A stretch of DNA of 8,527 nt, taken from an uncultured Caulobacterales bacterium (GTDB lineage Bacteria > Pseudomonadota > Alphaproteobacteria > Caulobacterales > Caulobacteraceae). The translations under genes and the position numbers were made by a program. Positions 7,187 through 8,527 of this stretch are shown one piece after another (the stretch's first letter is position 1; every line of letters starts with the position of its first letter). The stretch spans positions 1-8,527 of the forward strand of contig CAIUZX010000153.1 of NCBI GenBank assembly GCA_903903715.1, given 5' to 3'. The notes under the pieces are model-generated. The model searched no databases, was not told where the DNA came from, and saw only the letters and a list, made by a program, of their open reading frames with translations.

Positions 7187-7299
7187 ACTCAGCTTTTTGA
7201 TCTGACGCAAATTGGGGCTGCATCGCGGCGGAAACGCGCCTATAAACCAAGGCACTGCGCTGACTCGAAGCGCTTCTCCATTCACGGGAACGAGCGACT
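7187..7299 (+). promoter_or_regulatory. Probable promoter and leader of the PuuD-like gene
   Basis: This 113-bp gap follows the Mth938-like gene. TATAAA at 7241-7246, inside CCTATAAAC, is a good -10 and also resembles the Caulobacter GCTANAWC element. The -35 is poor: the nearest candidate, TTGGGG at 7212-7217, is 23 nt away, so an activator or an extended element may be needed. A perfect 10-bp palindrome GAAGCGCTTC lies at 7267-7276, about 15-25 nt after the expected transcription start. GGGAA (7286-7290) is the likely ribosome binding site. A T5 run at 7194-7198 is not preceded by an adjacent strong hairpin, so I do not call a terminator here. Confidence 0.4.
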
Positions 7300-7920
7300 A
7301 TGGCCGCAATTCTTTCCAATTTCAGAAACACGATCCTGCTCAGCCTCGCAATCGCACTGATCTTTTTGATCGGCTACGGCATGCATTACGAGCGTGAATA
7401 TCACGGCGTGTTCGACTTGAGCGGCAACTATGTGCAGGCGGTTCTGCGTTGGTGCCACACCGTGTCCGGTATCCTCTGGATCGGTCTGCTCTACTACTTC
7501 AACTTCGTCCAGATCCGCAAAATGCCGGAGATTCCGGCGGAGCTGAAGCCGGCCGTGTCCAAGTACATCGCCCCGGAAGCCCTGTTCTGGTTCCGCTATG
7601 CGGCCCTTTCCACGATCATCTTCGGGTGGCTGCTGGCTCTGAACCGGGGTTATCTGGTTGACGCGTACATGCTCGGCGCGATTTCGCACACGCCGCGGGT
7701 CGCCTTCATCGGCGTGGGCATGTGGCTGGCGACGATCATGTTTGTGAACGTGTGGGTCTTCATCTGGCCGAACCAGAAGATCGCGCTCGGCATCGTCGAT
7801 GGGGATGCAGACGCGAAGGCCAAGGCCGGTCGCCTGGCGATGCTCTTCTCCCGCACCAACACGCTGCTGTCGATCCCGATGCTGACGGCGATGACCATGA
7901 ACCAGACGATTTTCGGCTGA
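7300..7920 (+). CDS. Integral membrane protein resembling the membrane domain of PuuD-type urate hydroxylase, no cytochrome c domain
   Basis: The 206-residue product has about five hydrophobic segments (about 10-28, 47-69, 95-114, 133-156, 186-203). The pattern RWCHTVSGILWIGLLYYFNF (50-69) and the ending NVWVFIWPNQK (150-160) resemble the membrane part of the PuuD/urate-oxidase N-terminal family. H53 in TM2 and H29, H35 and H130 near membrane edges are candidate heme or metal ligands. Characterised PuuD is much longer, with a C-terminal cytochrome c domain; no CXXCH motif exists here. Urate oxidation by this protein alone is therefore doubtful, and I give no symbol. A role as a small heme-binding redox or assembly membrane protein is inference. 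Start ATG 7300 has GGGAA 9 nt upstream. It appears to have its own promoter and sits between two relatives of complex I assembly factors. Confidence 0.75.
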   Translation: MAAILSNFRNTILLSLAIALIFLIGYGMHYEREYHGVFDLSGNYVQAVLRWCHTVSGILWIGLLYYFNFVQIRKMPEIPAELKPAVSKYIAPEALFWFRYAALSTIIFGWLLALNRGYLVDAYMLGAISHTPRVAFIGVGMWLATIMFVNVWVFIWPNQKIALGIVDGDADAKAKAGRLAMLFSRTNTLLSIPMLTAMTMNQTIFG

Positions 7921-7939
7921 CGCGCCGGACGTGTCCGAT

Positions 7940-7964
7940 CCCGGGCGGGCGTTGCTTGCCCGGG
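7940..7964 (+). terminator. GC-rich hairpin between the PuuD-like gene and the next gene (possible terminator or mRNA structure)
   Basis: CCCGGGC (7940-7946) pairs perfectly with GCCCGGG (7958-7964). The inner bases can extend the stem to about 11 pairs with two G-U pairs and a 3-nt GTT loop. No T-run follows (next bases CTTCGG), so this is not a textbook intrinsic terminator. It ends 4 nt before the Shine-Dalgarno of the next gene, so it could instead stabilise the upstream transcript's 3' end or influence initiation downstream. Confidence 0.4.
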
Positions 7965-7968
7965 CTTC

Positions 7969-7978
7969 GGAGGTGATC
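7969..7978 (+). promoter_or_regulatory. Ten-nucleotide perfect Shine-Dalgarno for a TTG start
   Basis: GGAGGTGATC is fully complementary to the conserved 3' end of 16S rRNA, with 6 nt between GGAGG and the TTG at 7980. An in-frame TGA at 7974-7976 rules out any start farther upstream, and no ATG or GTG is in frame nearby. This site therefore fixes TTG as the start. Confidence 0.8.
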
Positions 7979-7979
7979 T

Positions 7980-8527
7980 TTGGTTGAAACTCTGGACGCC
8001 GCGCTGAAGACCAGCGACACGGATCGCTGGGTCGCCACGCGCTTTATCGGTGATGCGGAAGCGCGAACGGAGCTGGTCGCGCTTTACGCCCTCGACGACG
8101 AACTCGCCGCCATATCCCGCCGTGTGCGCGAGCCCCTTGCAGCGGAGATCCGATTGACCTGGTGGCGGGAGCGGATCGAGGCGGCGGCTATCGGTCGCCC
8201 CGTTACGGAGGCGCCTTCGCTTTCAGCATTGCAGCTGTCTCTGGCGAGCGGCCAATTGTCCGCGGCTCTGGTTCTGTCGGCCCTAGACGGACGATTTGCA
8301 GAGCTGCAGACTCCCTGGTTTGAAGACGAAGCCGATCTGGACGCCTATCTCGACGCCATCGGCGGCGATCTGGGCGAAGCGGCCGTACGAAGGCTGGATC
8401 CCACCGCCGACGTGACCGCCGCGCGCTCGGGCTTTCGGGCTTTTGCGCTGGATCGGTTGTTGCGATCGGTCGATCCGATGCTCTGGACCCCCAAGAGCTG
8501 GAACGACGCCAAACCGGAAGAACGGGC
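7980..8527 (+). CDS. Squalene/phytoene synthase-fold protein, NDUFAF6-like, 3' end outside window
   Basis: The frame is open from TTG 7980 to the window edge (182 codons visible of an expected 220-280 or so). Family traits are LVALYALDDELAAI (32-45), then EIRLTWWRERIEA (56-68), a hallmark of trans-isoprenyl-diphosphate synthase-fold proteins. SALDGRFAEL (100-109) and a helix with DLDAYLDAIGGDLGEA (119-134) follow. True synthases need two Asp-rich motifs. Here the first region reads DDELA with no D-xxx-D spacing, and the second has D103 and E108 where an Asp is expected. It therefore looks like the NDUFAF6-type, probably non-catalytic branch, a complex I assembly factor in mitochondria; HpnC/HpnD-type enzymes are less likely. 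The function is inferred. It lies 59 bp after the PuuD-like gene, with a hairpin between them. Confidence 0.82.
   Translation, partial: MVETLDAALKTSDTDRWVATRFIGDAEARTELVALYALDDELAAISRRVREPLAAEIRLTWWRERIEAAAIGRPVTEAPSLSALQLSLASGQLSAALVLSALDGRFAELQTPWFEDEADLDAYLDAIGGDLGEAAVRRLDPTADVTAARSGFRAFALDRLLRSVDPMLWTPKSWNDAKPEER

Noticed and set aside
7190..7215. T5 run after the Mth938-like gene as a terminator
   Set aside because: No adjacent stable stem precedes the T-run; the nearest GC stem is weak and about 17 nt away.

Overview
The window is about 8.5 kb of GC-rich, densely packed chromosomal DNA. It looks like a Caulobacterales-type alphaproteobacterium (Caulobacter/Brevundimonas relatives). The evidence is protein style, the order surE-pcm-LysM/LytM factor-DUF815 ATPase-yajC-secD-secF-Mth938 gene, and a division protein resembling Caulobacter DipM. 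Genus-level placement is inference. I see no tRNA, rRNA, CRISPR array, insertion sequence or phage gene. This is core genome, not an accessory island.

Layout, left to right. (1) The 3' part of surE (nucleotidase, cut by the window edge) overlaps pcm (protein-isoaspartate methyltransferase) by ATGA. (2) After a 130-bp gap with two small inverted repeats comes a secreted protein with two LysM domains and a LytM/M23 domain. Its zinc-site histidines are mostly replaced, as expected for a non-enzymatic activator of peptidoglycan hydrolases (dipM). (3) A DUF815-type AAA+ ATPase lies on the minus strand, convergent with dipM (20 bp apart) and divergent from yajC. (4) yajC-secD-secF, the accessory module of the Sec translocon, is tightly packed (14-bp gap, then ATGA overlap). 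An Mth938/NDUFAF3-like gene follows 10 bp after secF with its own strong Shine-Dalgarno. (5) A separately promoted membrane protein resembles the membrane domain of PuuD-type urate hydroxylases but has no cytochrome c domain. (6) The window ends in a squalene/phytoene-synthase-fold protein (NDUFAF6-like). It starts at TTG behind a 10-nt perfect Shine-Dalgarno and a GC-rich hairpin, and is cut by the right edge.

How the genes fit together. YajC, SecD and SecF use the proton motive force to help export and membrane insertion. The NDUFAF3-like and NDUFAF6-like genes beside them are bacterial relatives of two mitochondrial respiratory complex I assembly factors. The right half can therefore be read as a membrane-protein insertion and respiratory-assembly neighbourhood, with a heme-protein-like membrane gene inserted. 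The left half deals with protein and nucleotide housekeeping and cell division.

Nothing here is clearly a new defence or mobile system. The most rewarding points are the degenerate LytM domain, the NDUFAF3/NDUFAF6 pairing next to secDF with an intervening PuuD-like membrane protein, and the unusual translation start of the last gene.
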